A stretch of 64,000 bases of DNA, from positions 186,001 to 250,000 of the forward strand of contig NZ_PZYY01000006.1 in NCBI RefSeq assembly GCF_003047265.1. Reading direction: 5' to 3'. The translations under genes and the position numbers were made by a program. This document shows positions 24,708-33,711 of the stretch, one piece after another. Each line of letters opens with the position of its first letter. Position 1 is the stretch's first letter. The notes beneath the pieces are model-generated. The model searched no databases and was not told where the DNA came from. It saw only the letters and a program-made list of their open reading frames with translations. The stretch comes from Nocardioides terrigena. Its GTDB lineage: Bacteria; Actinomycetota; Actinomycetes; Propionibacteriales; Nocardioidaceae.

Positions 24708-27071
24708 ATGACCGCACAGCTTCCCCGACACACGCTTCCCGTCCCCGACGAGGCCTACGAGGGGACGGCTCCCTTCGACGCGAAGGACCCCGCGGCCGCG
24801 TTCCCTCCGATCGAGCCGATACGCCCCCCTGCCGGGGCGCCGAACGTACTCGTCATCCTGCTCGACGACGTGGGCTTCGCCGCCTCCAGCGCCTTCGGCG
24901 GACCGTGCCGGACACCCACGGCGGAGCGGCTGGCGGCCGGTGGGCTGAAGTACAACCGGTTCCACACCACCGCGCTCTGCGCGCCGACGCGCGCGGCCCT
25001 GCTCTCCGGTCGCAACCACCACTCGGTGGGGATGGGCGTCATCACGGAGCTGGCCACCTCGGCTCCCGGCTACAGCTCGGTCCGGCCGAACACGTGCGCG
25101 CCGCTGGCGCAGACCCTGCGTCTCAACGGGTACTCGACCGCGCAGTTCGGCAAGTGTCACGAGGTGCCGGTGTGGCAGACCAGCCCGATGGGGCCGTTCG
25201 ACGCGTGGCCCACCGGCGGCGGTGGCTTCGAGCACTTCTACGGCTTCGTCGGTGGCGAGACCAACCAGTACTACCCGGGGATCTACGAGGGCACCACGCC
25301 GGTGGAGCCGGAGACGACCCCCGAGGAGGGATACCACTTCACCGACGACATGACCGACAGGGCGATCGGCTGGATCCGCCAGCAGAAGTCACTGATGCCG
25401 GACAAGCCGTTCTTCGTCTACTACGCGCCCGGCGCGACACACGCGCCGCACCACGTGCCCACGGAGTGGTCGGACAAGTACGAGGGCCGCTTCGACGCCG
25501 GCTGGGACGCGCTGCGGGAGGAGATCCTCGCCCGGCAGAAGGAGCTCGGCGTCGTCCCGCCCGACACCGTGCTCACCGAGCGCCACGAGGAGATCCCCGC
25601 ATGGGACGACATGCCGGAGGAGCTGAAGCCGGTGCTGGCTCGGCAGATGGAGGTCTACGCGGGGTTCCTGGAGCACACCGACCACCACATCGGTCGGCTG
25701 GTCGACGCGATCGAGGACCTCGGCGCCCTGGACGACACGCTGGTCTACTACATCATCGGCGACAACGGGGCCTCGGCCGAGGGGACCGTCAACGGGTCGT
25801 TCAACGAGATGTTCATCTTCAACGGCGCGGACGCGCTGGAGACGCCCGAGTTCGTGACGTCCCGGATCGACGAGTTCGGCACCCCGACCGCCTACAACCA
25901 CTACGCGGTCGGCTGGGCCCACGCGATGGACACGCCCTACCAGTGGACCAAGCAGGTCGCCTCGCACTGGGGTGGCACCCGCAACGGCACCATCGTGCAC
26001 TGGCCCGGCGGCTTCGCCGCGAAGGGGGAGGTGCGCGCGCAGTTCCACCACGTCATCGACGTCGTCCCCACGGTGCTGGAGGCCGCCGGTCTGCCCCAAC
26101 CGACCGTCGTCGACGGCGTCGAGCAGCGGCCCATCGAGGGCGTGAGCATGGCGTACTCGTTCGACGACGCACGCGCCGCGGAGCGCCACAAGACGCAGTA
26201 CTTCGAGATGTTCTGCAACCGCGGCGTCTACCACGAGGGGTGGACCGCGGTGACCCGGCACAGCACGCCGTGGGTGATGGTGCCCCTTCCCCCGCTCGAG
26301 GAGGACGTCTGGGAGCTCTACGACACCACCACCGACTGGAGCCAGTCGCACGACCTGGCTGCCGAGCACCCCGAGAGGCTCGCGGAGCTCCAGGAGCTGT
26401 GGATGACGGAGGCGCGGAAGTACAACGTGCTGCCGCTCGACGACCGTCGCATCGAGCGGTTCGACGCCGGTCAGGCGGGCCGCCCGGTCCTGGTCTCGGG
26501 CAACACGCAGACCCTGTACGGCGGCATGGGGCGGCTGACGGAGGCCTCCATCCTCAACATCAAGAACAAGTCCCACGCGGTGACCGCCGAGGTGGAGGTG
26601 CCGGCGTCAGGGGCCGAGGGCGTGATCATCGCTCAGGGCGGCGCGTTCGCCGGCTGGAGCCTGTACGCCAAGGACGGCAGGCCCAGGTACTGCTACAACC
26701 TGCTCGGGCTTCAGCGCTTCATCGTCGAGGGCGACACCTCGATCCCGGCCGGGACGCACCAGGTGCGGATGGAGTTCGGCTACGACGGCGGGGGACTGGC
26801 GAAGGGCGGCACCGTGGAGCTCTTCGTCGACGGGACCAAGGTCGGCGAGGGTCGCGTCGACGCGACGGTCCCCCTGGTCTTCTCCGCCGACGAGACCGCC
26901 GACATCGGCCGCGACACGGCCTCCCCGGTCAGCACCGACTACGCCGGTGAGTCCAGCATCTTCACCGGACGGGTCAACTGGGTGCAGATCGACCTCGGCG
27001 AGGACGCCGAGGACGCCGACCACCTCATCACCCCCGAGGAGCGGCTCCGCGTCGTGATGGCGCGCCAGTAG
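24708..27071 (+). CDS. Type I arylsulfatase (first of two)
   Basis: 787 residues, alkaline-phosphatase superfamily. Metal-binding Asp pair is in NVLVILLDDVGF. The formylglycine motif CAPTR places the modified Cys at residue 91, followed by the expected LLSGRN. Later metal ligands lie in the DNGASAEG block. After about residue 600 a jelly-roll-like domain follows (VFSADETADIGRDTASPV), as in large actinobacterial sulfatases. No signal peptide: likely cytoplasmic. It needs a formylglycine-generating enzyme, and none is in this window. Where many sulfatases have GKWH this one has GKCH. The ATG at 24708 has GGAGAG upstream. It hydrolyses sulfate esters; the natural substrate is unknown. Confidence 0.93.
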   Translation: MTAQLPRHTLPVPDEAYEGTAPFDAKDPAAAFPPIEPIRPPAGAPNVLVILLDDVGFAASSAFGGPCRTPTAERLAAGGLKYNRFHTTALCAPTRAALLSGRNHHSVGMGVITELATSAPGYSSVRPNTCAPLAQTLRLNGYSTAQFGKCHEVPVWQTSPMGPFDAWPTGGGGFEHFYGFVGGETNQYYPGIYEGTTPVEPETTPEEGYHFTDDMTDRAIGWIRQQKSLMPDKPFFVYYAPGATHAPHHVPTEWSDKYEGRFDAGWDALREEILARQKELGVVPPDTVLTERHEEIPAWDDMPEELKPVLARQMEVYAGFLEHTDHHIGRLVDAIEDLGALDDTLVYYIIGDNGASAEGTVNGSFNEMFIFNGADALETPEFVTSRIDEFGTPTAYNHYAVGWAHAMDTPYQWTKQVASHWGGTRNGTIVHWPGGFAAKGEVRAQFHHVIDVVPTVLEAAGLPQPTVVDGVEQRPIEGVSMAYSFDDARAAERHKTQYFEMFCNRGVYHEGWTAVTRHSTPWVMVPLPPLEEDVWELYDTTTDWSQSHDLAAEHPERLAELQELWMTEARKYNVLPLDDRRIERFDAGQAGRPVLVSGNTQTLYGGMGRLTEASILNIKNKSHAVTAEVEVPASGAEGVIIAQGGAFAGWSLYAKDGRPRYCYNLLGLQRFIVEGDTSIPAGTHQVRMEFGYDGGGLAKGGTVELFVDGTKVGEGRVDATVPLVFSADETADIGRDTASPVSTDYAGESSIFTGRVNWVQIDLGEDAEDADHLITPEERLRVVMARQ

Positions 27072-27202
27072 GTGGTCGGGCCCCGGGCACAGGGGGGACG
27101 GGACCTTCGGCCCTTGGCCAACGGTCCGCCGCGCTGGGATACCTGAGAGGCGGGCCTCGAACCCCCTGGTCTGCGGAACACCCAGCACGAGAGGAGTCAT
27201 GC

Positions 27203-27661
27203 ATGAGCATCAACATCGACGAGCTCGGCCCGGTCGACTGGATCGTCGTCGAGTTCCCGGAGACCAAGCTCACCGGCGAGATAGCCCCGATCCTGAAGGA
27301 CCTCGTCGACCGCGAGCTGATCCGCGTCCTGGACCTGATCTTCCTGACCAAGGACCTCGACGGAGGGTTCGAGGTCCTCGAGGTCACCGACATGGAGGAC
27401 AGCGAGATCGGGGAGCTGCGCGCCTACGAGACGGAGCTGGCGATGCTGCTCAGCGAGCAGGACGTCATCGACCTCGTCGAGACCATCGAACCCGGCAGCT
27501 CGGCCGCCGTCCTGGTGTGGGAGAACCTGTGGGCCGCACCCTTCGGGTCGGCCGTCCGTCGCGCCGGTGGCCAGCTGGCCGCCAGCGGACGGATCCCGAT
27601 CCAGGCCGTGATCGCGGCCGCCGAGGCCGACGCCGCAGAAGCCGACGAGGAAGGAGACTGA
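27203..27661 (+). CDS. DUF6325 family protein
   Basis: 152 residues. The opening DELGPVDWIVVEFPETKLTGE and the LDLIFLTKDLDGGFE block match the DUF6325 family (older annotations call it DUF1269-like); the function is unknown. The protein is acidic, with a short hydrophobic segment near residues 90-130 and an Ala/Glu tail, and is probably soluble or membrane-associated. GAGGAG precedes the ATG at 27203. The next gene, a tiny Arg/Asp-rich protein, starts one base after this stop, an arrangement I recall from other actinobacteria where the partner is a SHOCT-like protein. The pair lies between the two sulfatase genes. Confidence 0.85.
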   Translation: MSINIDELGPVDWIVVEFPETKLTGEIAPILKDLVDRELIRVLDLIFLTKDLDGGFEVLEVTDMEDSEIGELRAYETELAMLLSEQDVIDLVETIEPGSSAAVLVWENLWAAPFGSAVRRAGGQLAASGRIPIQAVIAAAEADAAEADEEGD

Positions 27662-27662
27662 C

Positions 27663-27818
27663 ATGCCCATGGCAGCCAGGCGCAGGAGAAGGACCGTTGC
27701 CGCAGTGGGCGGGGCCGTCGTGGTCGCACACGGCATCAACCGCCGAGGTGACCGACGTGAGGACCGCCGCGACGACCGTGGCGATCGTCGTGAGGACCGC
27801 CGCGACCGCCGTCGCTGA
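27663..27818 (+). CDS. Tiny Arg/Asp-rich protein downstream of DUF6325
   Basis: 51 residues beginning MPMAARRRRRTVAAV. A basic stretch, a short hydrophobic Gly/Ala/Val segment (residues 12-23) and then a tail built from repeats of DRRED/DRRD, giving alternating positive and negative charges. The frame starts one base after the DUF6325 stop (TGA-C-ATG) and ends just before a very strong terminator, so it is very probably translated. It looks like the membrane-proximal or N-terminal half of SHOCT-associated partners, but I see no SHOCT domain here. Function unknown. Confidence 0.7.
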   Translation: MPMAARRRRRTVAAVGGAVVVAHGINRRGDRREDRRDDRGDRREDRRDRRR

Positions 27819-27831
27819 GCCGCTCCACCAC

Positions 27832-27863
27832 GTGAGGGGCCGACCTGAGCGTCGGCCCCTCAC
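27832..27863 (+). terminator. Strong transcription terminator after the DUF6325 pair
   Basis: GTGAGGGGCCGAC, loop CTGAGC, then GTCGGCCCCTCAC: a perfect 13-bp stem 13 bases after the tiny gene's stop. It probably ends the transcript that began at or before the DUF6325 gene and separates the membrane-protein and second-sulfatase genes into another unit. Confidence 0.85.
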
Positions 27864-27943
27864 CCGGATCGCCCAGCAGCCCCGGGCTCGACCGGCGATC
27901 GCACTGCTCCATCTCTCCCCATGCCACGCCGCGGAGGTGCTCC

Positions 27944-28636
27944 ATGGTCGATGGTGCACACCCGCCCGAGGTGATCCGGGGCCTGTGGCGGAGCCGACGC
28001 GCAGCAGCAGTGGCAGGCATCGTCTTCGCGGTGCTGCTCATCACGGCCATGGTCATGATGCGCATGGCGGTGTCCGGCGGCAGCTTCACGTCGCTGCAGT
28101 CCGACGCGGACCGGCGGGGTCTGATCCGGACGAGCCTCAACCTGGTGCCGTTCGCCGGCATCGCGTTCCTGTGGTTCATCGGCGTCGTCCGTGACCAGCT
28201 GGGCGCGATGGAGGACCGGTTGTTCTCGACCGTGTTCCTCGGCAGCGGGCTGCTCTTCCTCGCCATGATCTTCATCAGTGCCGTCACCACCAGCAGCCTG
28301 TTGAGCATGGTGGAGGGGCCGAACGCCGACCCTGACGTGTGGGCGTTCGGCCGCAGCAGCACGCAGGTGCTCGTCTCCGTGTACGCGATGCGGATGGCGG
28401 CGGTCTTCACCCTCTCGGTGAGCACCGTCGGGATGCGCACGGGTGCGATCCCGCGCTGGGTCTCCTACCTCGGGTACCTGGTGGCGCTCACGCTGTTCCT
28501 GTCTGCCGGGGAGCACCGATGGATCCAGCTGCTCTTTCCCGCATGGGTGCTGGTGGTGAGCCTGGGAATCCTGTTCACCCCGCCCAGGCACCCGGTGGTC
28601 GACACGGTCGGTCAGGCACGCGAGGTCACCCCGTGA
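27944..28636 (+). CDS. Integral membrane protein of unknown function
   Basis: 230 residues with about six hydrophobic helices (starting near residues 22, 68, 98, 140, 172 and 195) and a short loop of mixed charge after helix 1 (SLQSDADRRGLIRTSL). I do not recognise the family. The Arg/Asp pattern before helix 2 recurs in other small actinobacterial membrane proteins. GGAGG precedes the ATG at 27944. It stands between the terminator at 27832-27863 and the second sulfatase gene, 69 bases before the latter's start, and could be a transporter-like or sensor partner, though nothing in the sequence shows this. Confidence 0.8.
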   Translation: MVDGAHPPEVIRGLWRSRRAAAVAGIVFAVLLITAMVMMRMAVSGGSFTSLQSDADRRGLIRTSLNLVPFAGIAFLWFIGVVRDQLGAMEDRLFSTVFLGSGLLFLAMIFISAVTTSSLLSMVEGPNADPDVWAFGRSSTQVLVSVYAMRMAAVFTLSVSTVGMRTGAIPRWVSYLGYLVALTLFLSAGEHRWIQLLFPAWVLVVSLGILFTPPRHPVVDTVGQAREVTP

Positions 28637-28705
28637 CGAGAGCCGATTGATCGCACAAGCCTCGGCGCCGGTTTGGCGCCACCTCCTCCAGAAGAAGGGC
28701 CTCTC

Positions 28706-31057
28706 ATGGCACTGAACGAGTACGCGCCCGGCGGGGCGTTCCCGGGGACGATCGGTCGTACGACGGACGAGTCGTCGCCCGCCTGGCCGAGGCCGACACG
28801 GTCCCGACCCGGGACCCCGAACGTGCTGATGGTCGTCCTCGACGACACCGGCTTCGGCAACCTCGGCTGCTACGGCAGCCCGATCGAGACGCCGACGTTC
28901 GATTCGCTGGCCGGCGACGGGCTGCGGTTCAACAACATGCACACCACCGCCCTGTGCTCGCCGAGTCGCTCGTGCATCGTCACCGGTCGCAACCACCACA
29001 GCAACGGCATGGCCTGCATCACCGAGTTCGCGACCGGTTTTCCCGGCTACAACGGGATCATCCCGTTCGAGAACGGCTTCCTCTCCGAGATGCTGGTGGG
29101 CGAGGGCTACAACACATTCATGGTCGGCAAGTGGCACCTGACCCCGAGCAACCAGGAGACCGCCGCCGGACCTTATGACCGGTGGCCGCTGGCCCGCGGG
29201 TTCGAGCGCTTCTACGGGTTCCTGGGCGGCGACACCAGCCAGTGGTACCCCGACCTGGTCTACGACAACCACCAGGTCGAGCCGCCGAGGACCCCGGAGG
29301 AGGGCTACCACCTGAGCGAGGACCTGGTGGACAAGTCCATCGAGTTCATCGCCGACTCCCGACAGGTCGACCCGGACAAGCCGTTCTACCTGCACCTCTG
29401 CTTCGGCGCCACGCATGCGCCCCACCACGCACCCCAGGAGTGGATCGACAAGTACGCCGGCCGGTTCGACGACGGTTGGGACGCGTACCGCGAGCGGGTG
29501 TTCGCGAAGCAGAAGGAGCTGGGGATCGTCCCCGCGGACGCCGAGCTCTCGCGTCACGACCCCGACGTCCCGGACTGGGCCTCCCAGTCGGCCGAGGCAC
29601 GCCGGCTGTACGCCCGGATGATGGAGGTCTTCGCCGGGTTCCTGAGCCACACCGACCACCACCTGGGCCGGTTGCTGGACTTCCTGCGGGACCAGGGCGT
29701 GCTCGACGACACCATCGTGATGGTGGTCTCCGACAACGGCGCCAGCGCCGAGGGCGGACCGACCGGCACCACGAACGAGGCACAGTTCTTCAACAACGCC
29801 CAGGAGCCGCTGGAGGACAGCCTCGCCCTGATCAACGAGATCGGTGGACCCAACCACTTCAACCACTACCCGTGGGGCTGGACGTGGGCCGGCAACACGC
29901 CGTTCCGCCGATGGAAGCGCGAGACCTACCGGGGTGGCACCGCCGACCCGTTCATCGTGTCCTGGCCCGCGGGCATCGAGGCCCGCGGAGAGGTGCGCAC
30001 GCAGTACGCGCACGTCATCGACATGGTGCCCACCGTGCTGGACCTGCTGGGGATCGAGCCACCCGCCACGATCCGAGGCGTCACGCAGTCGCCGATCCAG
30101 GGTGTCAGCTTCGCCGAGGCCCTGCGCGATCCCAACGCCGCGAGCAGGCATCGCACGCAGTACTTCGAGATGCTCGGCCACCGCTCGATCTACCACGACG
30201 GCTGGCGGGCCGTCTGCCCGTGGCCGGGTCCGTCGTTCACCGAGGCCGGAGCGGGTTTCGGTCAACCCATCTCCGCGGACGAGCTCTCCCGGCTGGATGC
30301 CGAAGGCTGGGAGCTCTACCACGTGGCGGAGGACTTCGCCGAGACCCGCGACCTCGCCGCGGACCACCGGGACAAGCTCATCGCGCTGATCGGCCTGTGG
30401 TACGTCGAGGCCGGCAAGTACGACGTGCTTCCGGTCGACGGCAGCGGGATAGCACGGATCCTGGCCGAGAAGCCCGAGGCTGCGGTGCCGCGCGACCGCT
30501 ACGTCTACCGGCCCGGCACGCAGTCGGTCCCGTTCGGGGCGGCCCCGCGGGTGCTCAACCGGCCGCACAGCATCACCGCGAAGGTGGACCTTCCCGACAC
30601 CGGTGCGGAGGGGGTGCTGATCAGCCAGGGCACGGCGGCCGGCGGGTACTCGTTGTTCGTGCAGGACCAACGGCTGCACTACGTCCACAACTACGTGGGA
30701 CGCAGCCTGCACAAGATCTCGAGCGCCGACCCGCTCCCCAGCGGCGAGCACGAGCTGCGCTTCGAGTTCGAGCCCACAGGCCAGCCCGACATGGCCAACG
30801 GGAGAGGCGCACCGGGACGACTGCAGCTCTACATCGACGGCGGGCTGGTCGCAGAAGCTGACACGCCGGTGACCACGCCGTTCATGCTCAACCCCGGCGC
30901 GCTCACCTGTGGAGCCAACCCGGGGTCGCCCGTGACGCCGGACTACCCGTCGCCGTACCGCTTCACCGGCACGTTGCACACGGTGACGGTCGACGTGTCC
31001 GGTGAGCTGATCGTCGACAGTGAGAGCGAGATGCGGGCCGCCATGGCCCGGCAGTAG
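28706..31057 (+). CDS. Type I arylsulfatase (second of two)
   Basis: 783 residues and clearly paralogous to the first sulfatase along its whole length. The sulfatase motif CSPSR puts the formylglycine Cys at residue 84, with SCIVTGRN after it. GKWHLTPSN and the DNGASAEGGPTG block provide further active-site residues, and the C-terminal ~180 residues form the same jelly-roll-like domain. No signal peptide. ATG at 28706 is chosen because it begins MALNEYAPGG, as in relatives; an in-frame start 33 bases earlier gives a Pro-rich leader. The ribosome binding site (AGAAGG) is weak. CSPSR versus CAPTR and the W/C difference after GK suggest the two enzymes prefer different sulfate esters. Confidence 0.93.
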   Translation: MALNEYAPGGAFPGTIGRTTDESSPAWPRPTRSRPGTPNVLMVVLDDTGFGNLGCYGSPIETPTFDSLAGDGLRFNNMHTTALCSPSRSCIVTGRNHHSNGMACITEFATGFPGYNGIIPFENGFLSEMLVGEGYNTFMVGKWHLTPSNQETAAGPYDRWPLARGFERFYGFLGGDTSQWYPDLVYDNHQVEPPRTPEEGYHLSEDLVDKSIEFIADSRQVDPDKPFYLHLCFGATHAPHHAPQEWIDKYAGRFDDGWDAYRERVFAKQKELGIVPADAELSRHDPDVPDWASQSAEARRLYARMMEVFAGFLSHTDHHLGRLLDFLRDQGVLDDTIVMVVSDNGASAEGGPTGTTNEAQFFNNAQEPLEDSLALINEIGGPNHFNHYPWGWTWAGNTPFRRWKRETYRGGTADPFIVSWPAGIEARGEVRTQYAHVIDMVPTVLDLLGIEPPATIRGVTQSPIQGVSFAEALRDPNAASRHRTQYFEMLGHRSIYHDGWRAVCPWPGPSFTEAGAGFGQPISADELSRLDAEGWELYHVAEDFAETRDLAADHRDKLIALIGLWYVEAGKYDVLPVDGSGIARILAEKPEAAVPRDRYVYRPGTQSVPFGAAPRVLNRPHSITAKVDLPDTGAEGVLISQGTAAGGYSLFVQDQRLHYVHNYVGRSLHKISSADPLPSGEHELRFEFEPTGQPDMANGRGAPGRLQLYIDGGLVAEADTPVTTPFMLNPGALTCGANPGSPVTPDYPSPYRFTGTLHTVTVDVSGELIVDSESEMRAAMARQ

Positions 31058-31130
31058 GCACCCCCACCGTCGAGGAGGGCGCGACGTTCCGCGCGCTCCT
31101 CGACGAGGTGCGAGCACACCTGGACGAGCG

Positions 31131-31745
31131 TCAGGCGCTCTTGATCGCGGAGACGTCGAACTCGAGCTTGATCTTCTCGGAGACGAGGACACCGCCGGTC
31201 TCGAGCGCAGCGTTCCAGGTCAGGTCCCAGTCCTTGCGGTTGATCGTGGTCGCGCCCTCGAAGCCGACGCGGGTGTTGCCGAAGGGGTCGACGGCGGTGC
31301 CGTTCTCCTCGAAGGGGATGGTGACCGGGCGGGTGATGCCCTTGATGGTGAGGTCGCCGGTGATGGTCCAGTCGGTGCCGTCGCGCTCGACGTCGGTGGA
31401 GGCGAAGGTGATCTCGGGGTGGTTCTCGCTGTCGAAGAAGTCGCCCGAGCGCAGGTGGCCGTCGCGGTCCGCGGAGGCGGTGTTGATGCTGGCGGTGCGG
31501 ATGGTCAGGCGGACGCTGGAGTTGGCGGGCGTCTCGGCGTCGACGTGGGCGGTGCCGTCGAAGTCGGTGAAGTCGCCGCGCACGGTGGTGACCATGGCGT
31601 GGCGGGCGGAGAAGCCGAGGCGGCTGTGGCTGGCGTCGACGGCGTAGTCGCCGGTGACGACGGAGCCGCTCTCGACGACGGCCACGGCGGCGGGGGCAGC
31701 GGCCGCGGGGGCGGTGGTCTTGGGCTTGCGGCGGAAGAACGACAT
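31131..31745 (-). CDS. YceI family polyisoprenoid-binding-like protein
   Basis: 204 residues. After a short basic start (MSFFRRKPK) and an Ala/Val-rich linker comes the YceI lipocalin-like barrel: VDASHSRLGFSARHAMVTTV, then FDGTAHVDAE, SVRLTIRTASINT, SENHPEITFAS and ITGDLTIKGITRPVT. Members bind long isoprenoid chains such as polyprenols or quinones; many are periplasmic, but this one has no convincing signal peptide. ATG at 31745. A 6-bp inverted repeat lies 28 bases upstream and may be its operator. Transcribed towards the second sulfatase gene, with its stop 73 bases away. Confidence 0.9.
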   Translation of the reverse strand: MSFFRRKPKTTAPAAAAPAAVAVVESGSVVTGDYAVDASHSRLGFSARHAMVTTVRGDFTDFDGTAHVDAETPANSSVRLTIRTASINTASADRDGHLRSGDFFDSENHPEITFASTDVERDGTDWTITGDLTIKGITRPVTIPFEENGTAVDPFGNTRVGFEGATTINRKDWDLTWNAALETGGVLVSEKIKLEFDVSAIKSA

Positions 31746-31773
31746 GGGGACTCCAGACAGGGGGATTGGTTGA

Positions 31774-31793
31774 CGCTTCAAGTAATAGAAGCG
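31774..31793 (-). promoter_or_regulatory. Inverted repeat upstream of the YceI gene
   Basis: CGCTTC, eight AT-rich bases (AAGTAATA), then GAAGCG. It sits 28 bases before the YceI start in an otherwise GC-rich region, overlapping a TTGACG hexamer. The shape suits a MarR- or TetR-type dimer site, but no such regulator is adjacent. Confidence 0.4.
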
Positions 31794-31857
31794 CTCACCT
31801 GCCTGGTTCATTCCCGGCCCGACGTGATCTGGCCCACACATCGCCGAGGGCGGGACT

Positions 31858-33537
31858 TCAGAGATCCCGGATCCGGGCCACCACCTCGCGGCGCAGGACC
31901 TTGCCCATCGGGTTGACCGGCAGGTCGTCCATGAAGACGACCCGGCGCGGCACCTTGTAGGGCGTGAGCTCCTGCCGGGTGTGTGCCCGCAGCTCCTCCG
32001 GCTGCACGGGGACCCCCTCGACCAGCACCACCGCGGCGACCACCTCCTCGCCACCGTCCTCATGCGGGAGGCCCACCACCGCCACGTCCACGACCCCGGC
32101 ATGGGTGCGGATGACCCCCTCCACCTCCGAGGGATAGACGTTGAAGCCGCCGGTGATGATGATCTCCTTGATCCGGTCGACGATCGTCAGGAAGCCGTCC
32201 GGCGACATCGTCACCACGTCCCCCGTGCGGAACCACCCGTCGTGGAACGCGGCCGCCGTCTCCTCGGGCAGGCCGCGGTAGCCGGAGAAGACCTGCGGGC
32301 CGCGCACCAGCAGCTCGCCGCGCTCACCCAGGGGGACCTCCCGGTCGAGGTCCTCGGGGTCCGCGATGCGGATCTCCACGTCGGGGAAGGGCACCCCGAT
32401 CGCGCCCGGGCGGCGCGCGCCGGACATCGGGTTGCCCACGATGACCGGTGACGTCTCGGTCAGGCCGTACCCCTCGACCAGCAGCCCGCCCGTGGCGGAC
32501 TCCCAGCGCTCCACGAGCGCGGCGGGAAGCGGCATAGCGCCCGACAGGGCATAGCGGATGCCGGTGATCGAGACCCAGCGGCGCTCCGCCTCGTCGACGA
32601 TGCGCTGGTAGAGGGGAGGTACGGCGGGCACGAAGCTCGGCACCTGGCGCGAGATCGCGTCCATGATCAGGCCGATCTCGGGCTTGGGCAGCAGCACCAG
32701 CCTCGCGGCCAGGGCCACGCCCAGCAGCACGCTGACCGTCACGCCGTACGCGTGGAACAACGGCAGCGCCACCAGGAAGGACTCCTTGCCCTCCTGCAGC
32801 CCCGGCACCCAGGCGCGGCCCTGGACCACGTTGGCGACGAGGTTGCGGTGCAGCAGCGGCACCCCCTTCGGCACCCCGGTCGTGCCGGACGTGTAGAGCA
32901 GGAGCGCGACGTCGTCCTTGCCGGGGCGGGGGTGGGACTCGTCCAGCGGTGCTGCCGAGGCCAGCTCGGCCCACTGCATGGCCTGCGGGGCCGGGGCGGT
33001 CAGCTGGTCTCTGGCCGCACGGGCCTTCGGGATCGGCAGGCGCAGCGCGAGTCGCTTGCGCCACGGCAGCCGGGTGGTCATGTCGACCGCGACCACGTGC
33101 TCGAGGGCCGAACCGGCCCTGAGCGCCTCGATGACGGGCACCACCTTGTCCCACACGATCGCCACCCGGGCGCCGTGGTCGACGAAGGGGTGCCGGAGCT
33201 CCGCTGCGGTGTAGAGCGGGTTGTGCTCGACCACGGCGGCGCCGAGGCGGAGCACCGCGAAGAACGCGATCACGTTCTGCGGGCAGTTGGGCATGACCAG
33301 GGCGACGTTGTCGCCGGGACGTACGCCGAGTGCGTGCAGCCCGCCAGCCACGCGGCGTACCTCGTCGTCGACCTCGGCGTAGGTCGACCCACGGCCCAGG
33401 AAGTCCAGCGCGGGCCGGTCGGGGTGGTGCTGCGCCGAGCGCTCCCACAGGTCGAGCACCGTGGTGTCGCCGTAGTCGAGGTGCAGGGGCACCCCGGGTG
33501 CGTAGGAGTCTGCCCACAGGGGCTCTCGAGCGGACAC
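31858..33537 (-). CDS. Long-chain fatty acid/dicarboxylate--CoA ligase family enzyme
   Basis: 559 residues, ANL superfamily. Core motifs: LLLYTSGTTGVPKGV (P-loop-like), GYGLTETSPVI, the DGWFRTGDV block, IKEIIITGGFNVYPSEVEGV and the C-terminal catalytic Lys in NPMGKVLRREV. It activates a carboxylic acid with ATP and CoA through an acyl-adenylate. The set fits medium/long-chain acyl-CoA ligases, and I cannot call the chain length. GTG at 33537 has GAGGA five bases upstream; the longer open frame to 33636 is unlikely. It is a lone gene between YceI (same strand) and the divergent CBS/molybdoenzyme operon. It could serve fatty-acid or aromatic side-chain degradation. Confidence 0.93.
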   Translation of the reverse strand: MSAREPLWADSYAPGVPLHLDYGDTTVLDLWERSAQHHPDRPALDFLGRGSTYAEVDDEVRRVAGGLHALGVRPGDNVALVMPNCPQNVIAFFAVLRLGAAVVEHNPLYTAAELRHPFVDHGARVAIVWDKVVPVIEALRAGSALEHVVAVDMTTRLPWRKRLALRLPIPKARAARDQLTAPAPQAMQWAELASAAPLDESHPRPGKDDVALLLYTSGTTGVPKGVPLLHRNLVANVVQGRAWVPGLQEGKESFLVALPLFHAYGVTVSVLLGVALAARLVLLPKPEIGLIMDAISRQVPSFVPAVPPLYQRIVDEAERRWVSITGIRYALSGAMPLPAALVERWESATGGLLVEGYGLTETSPVIVGNPMSGARRPGAIGVPFPDVEIRIADPEDLDREVPLGERGELLVRGPQVFSGYRGLPEETAAAFHDGWFRTGDVVTMSPDGFLTIVDRIKEIIITGGFNVYPSEVEGVIRTHAGVVDVAVVGLPHEDGGEEVVAAVVLVEGVPVQPEELRAHTRQELTPYKVPRRVVFMDDLPVNPMGKVLRREVVARIRDL

Positions 33538-33711
33538 GGCGTTCCTCACGTCCTGTGTCGCGTGACGGGGGTCGCGACTGGAGCAAACGTATCGCCCCGG
33601 TGCCGGGAGCAGTTCGGTCCACCCGCTGAGGACCAAGTCCCCTGATCCCGGGTCCGTCGAGGGTGGAGGCTGGGGCCATCAGCAACAGGGCATCGACCCG
33701 TGGAGGCCACC

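Noticed and set aside
28664..28680. GGCGCC-GGTTT-GGCGCC hairpin before the second sulfatase gene
   Set aside because: Each arm is a common self-complementary hexamer in high-GC DNA; too weak to call a terminator or operator.
31070..31140. Plus-strand stretch reading VEEGATFRALLDEVRAHLDE after the second sulfatase gene
   Set aside because: It looks helical, but it has no start or ribosome binding site and runs straight into the antisense of the YceI gene; probably chance, or a very small remnant.
27860..31192. 1110-codon open frame opposite the second sulfatase and membrane protein genes
   Set aside because: No recognisable motifs, composition typical of antisense frames in high-GC DNA.
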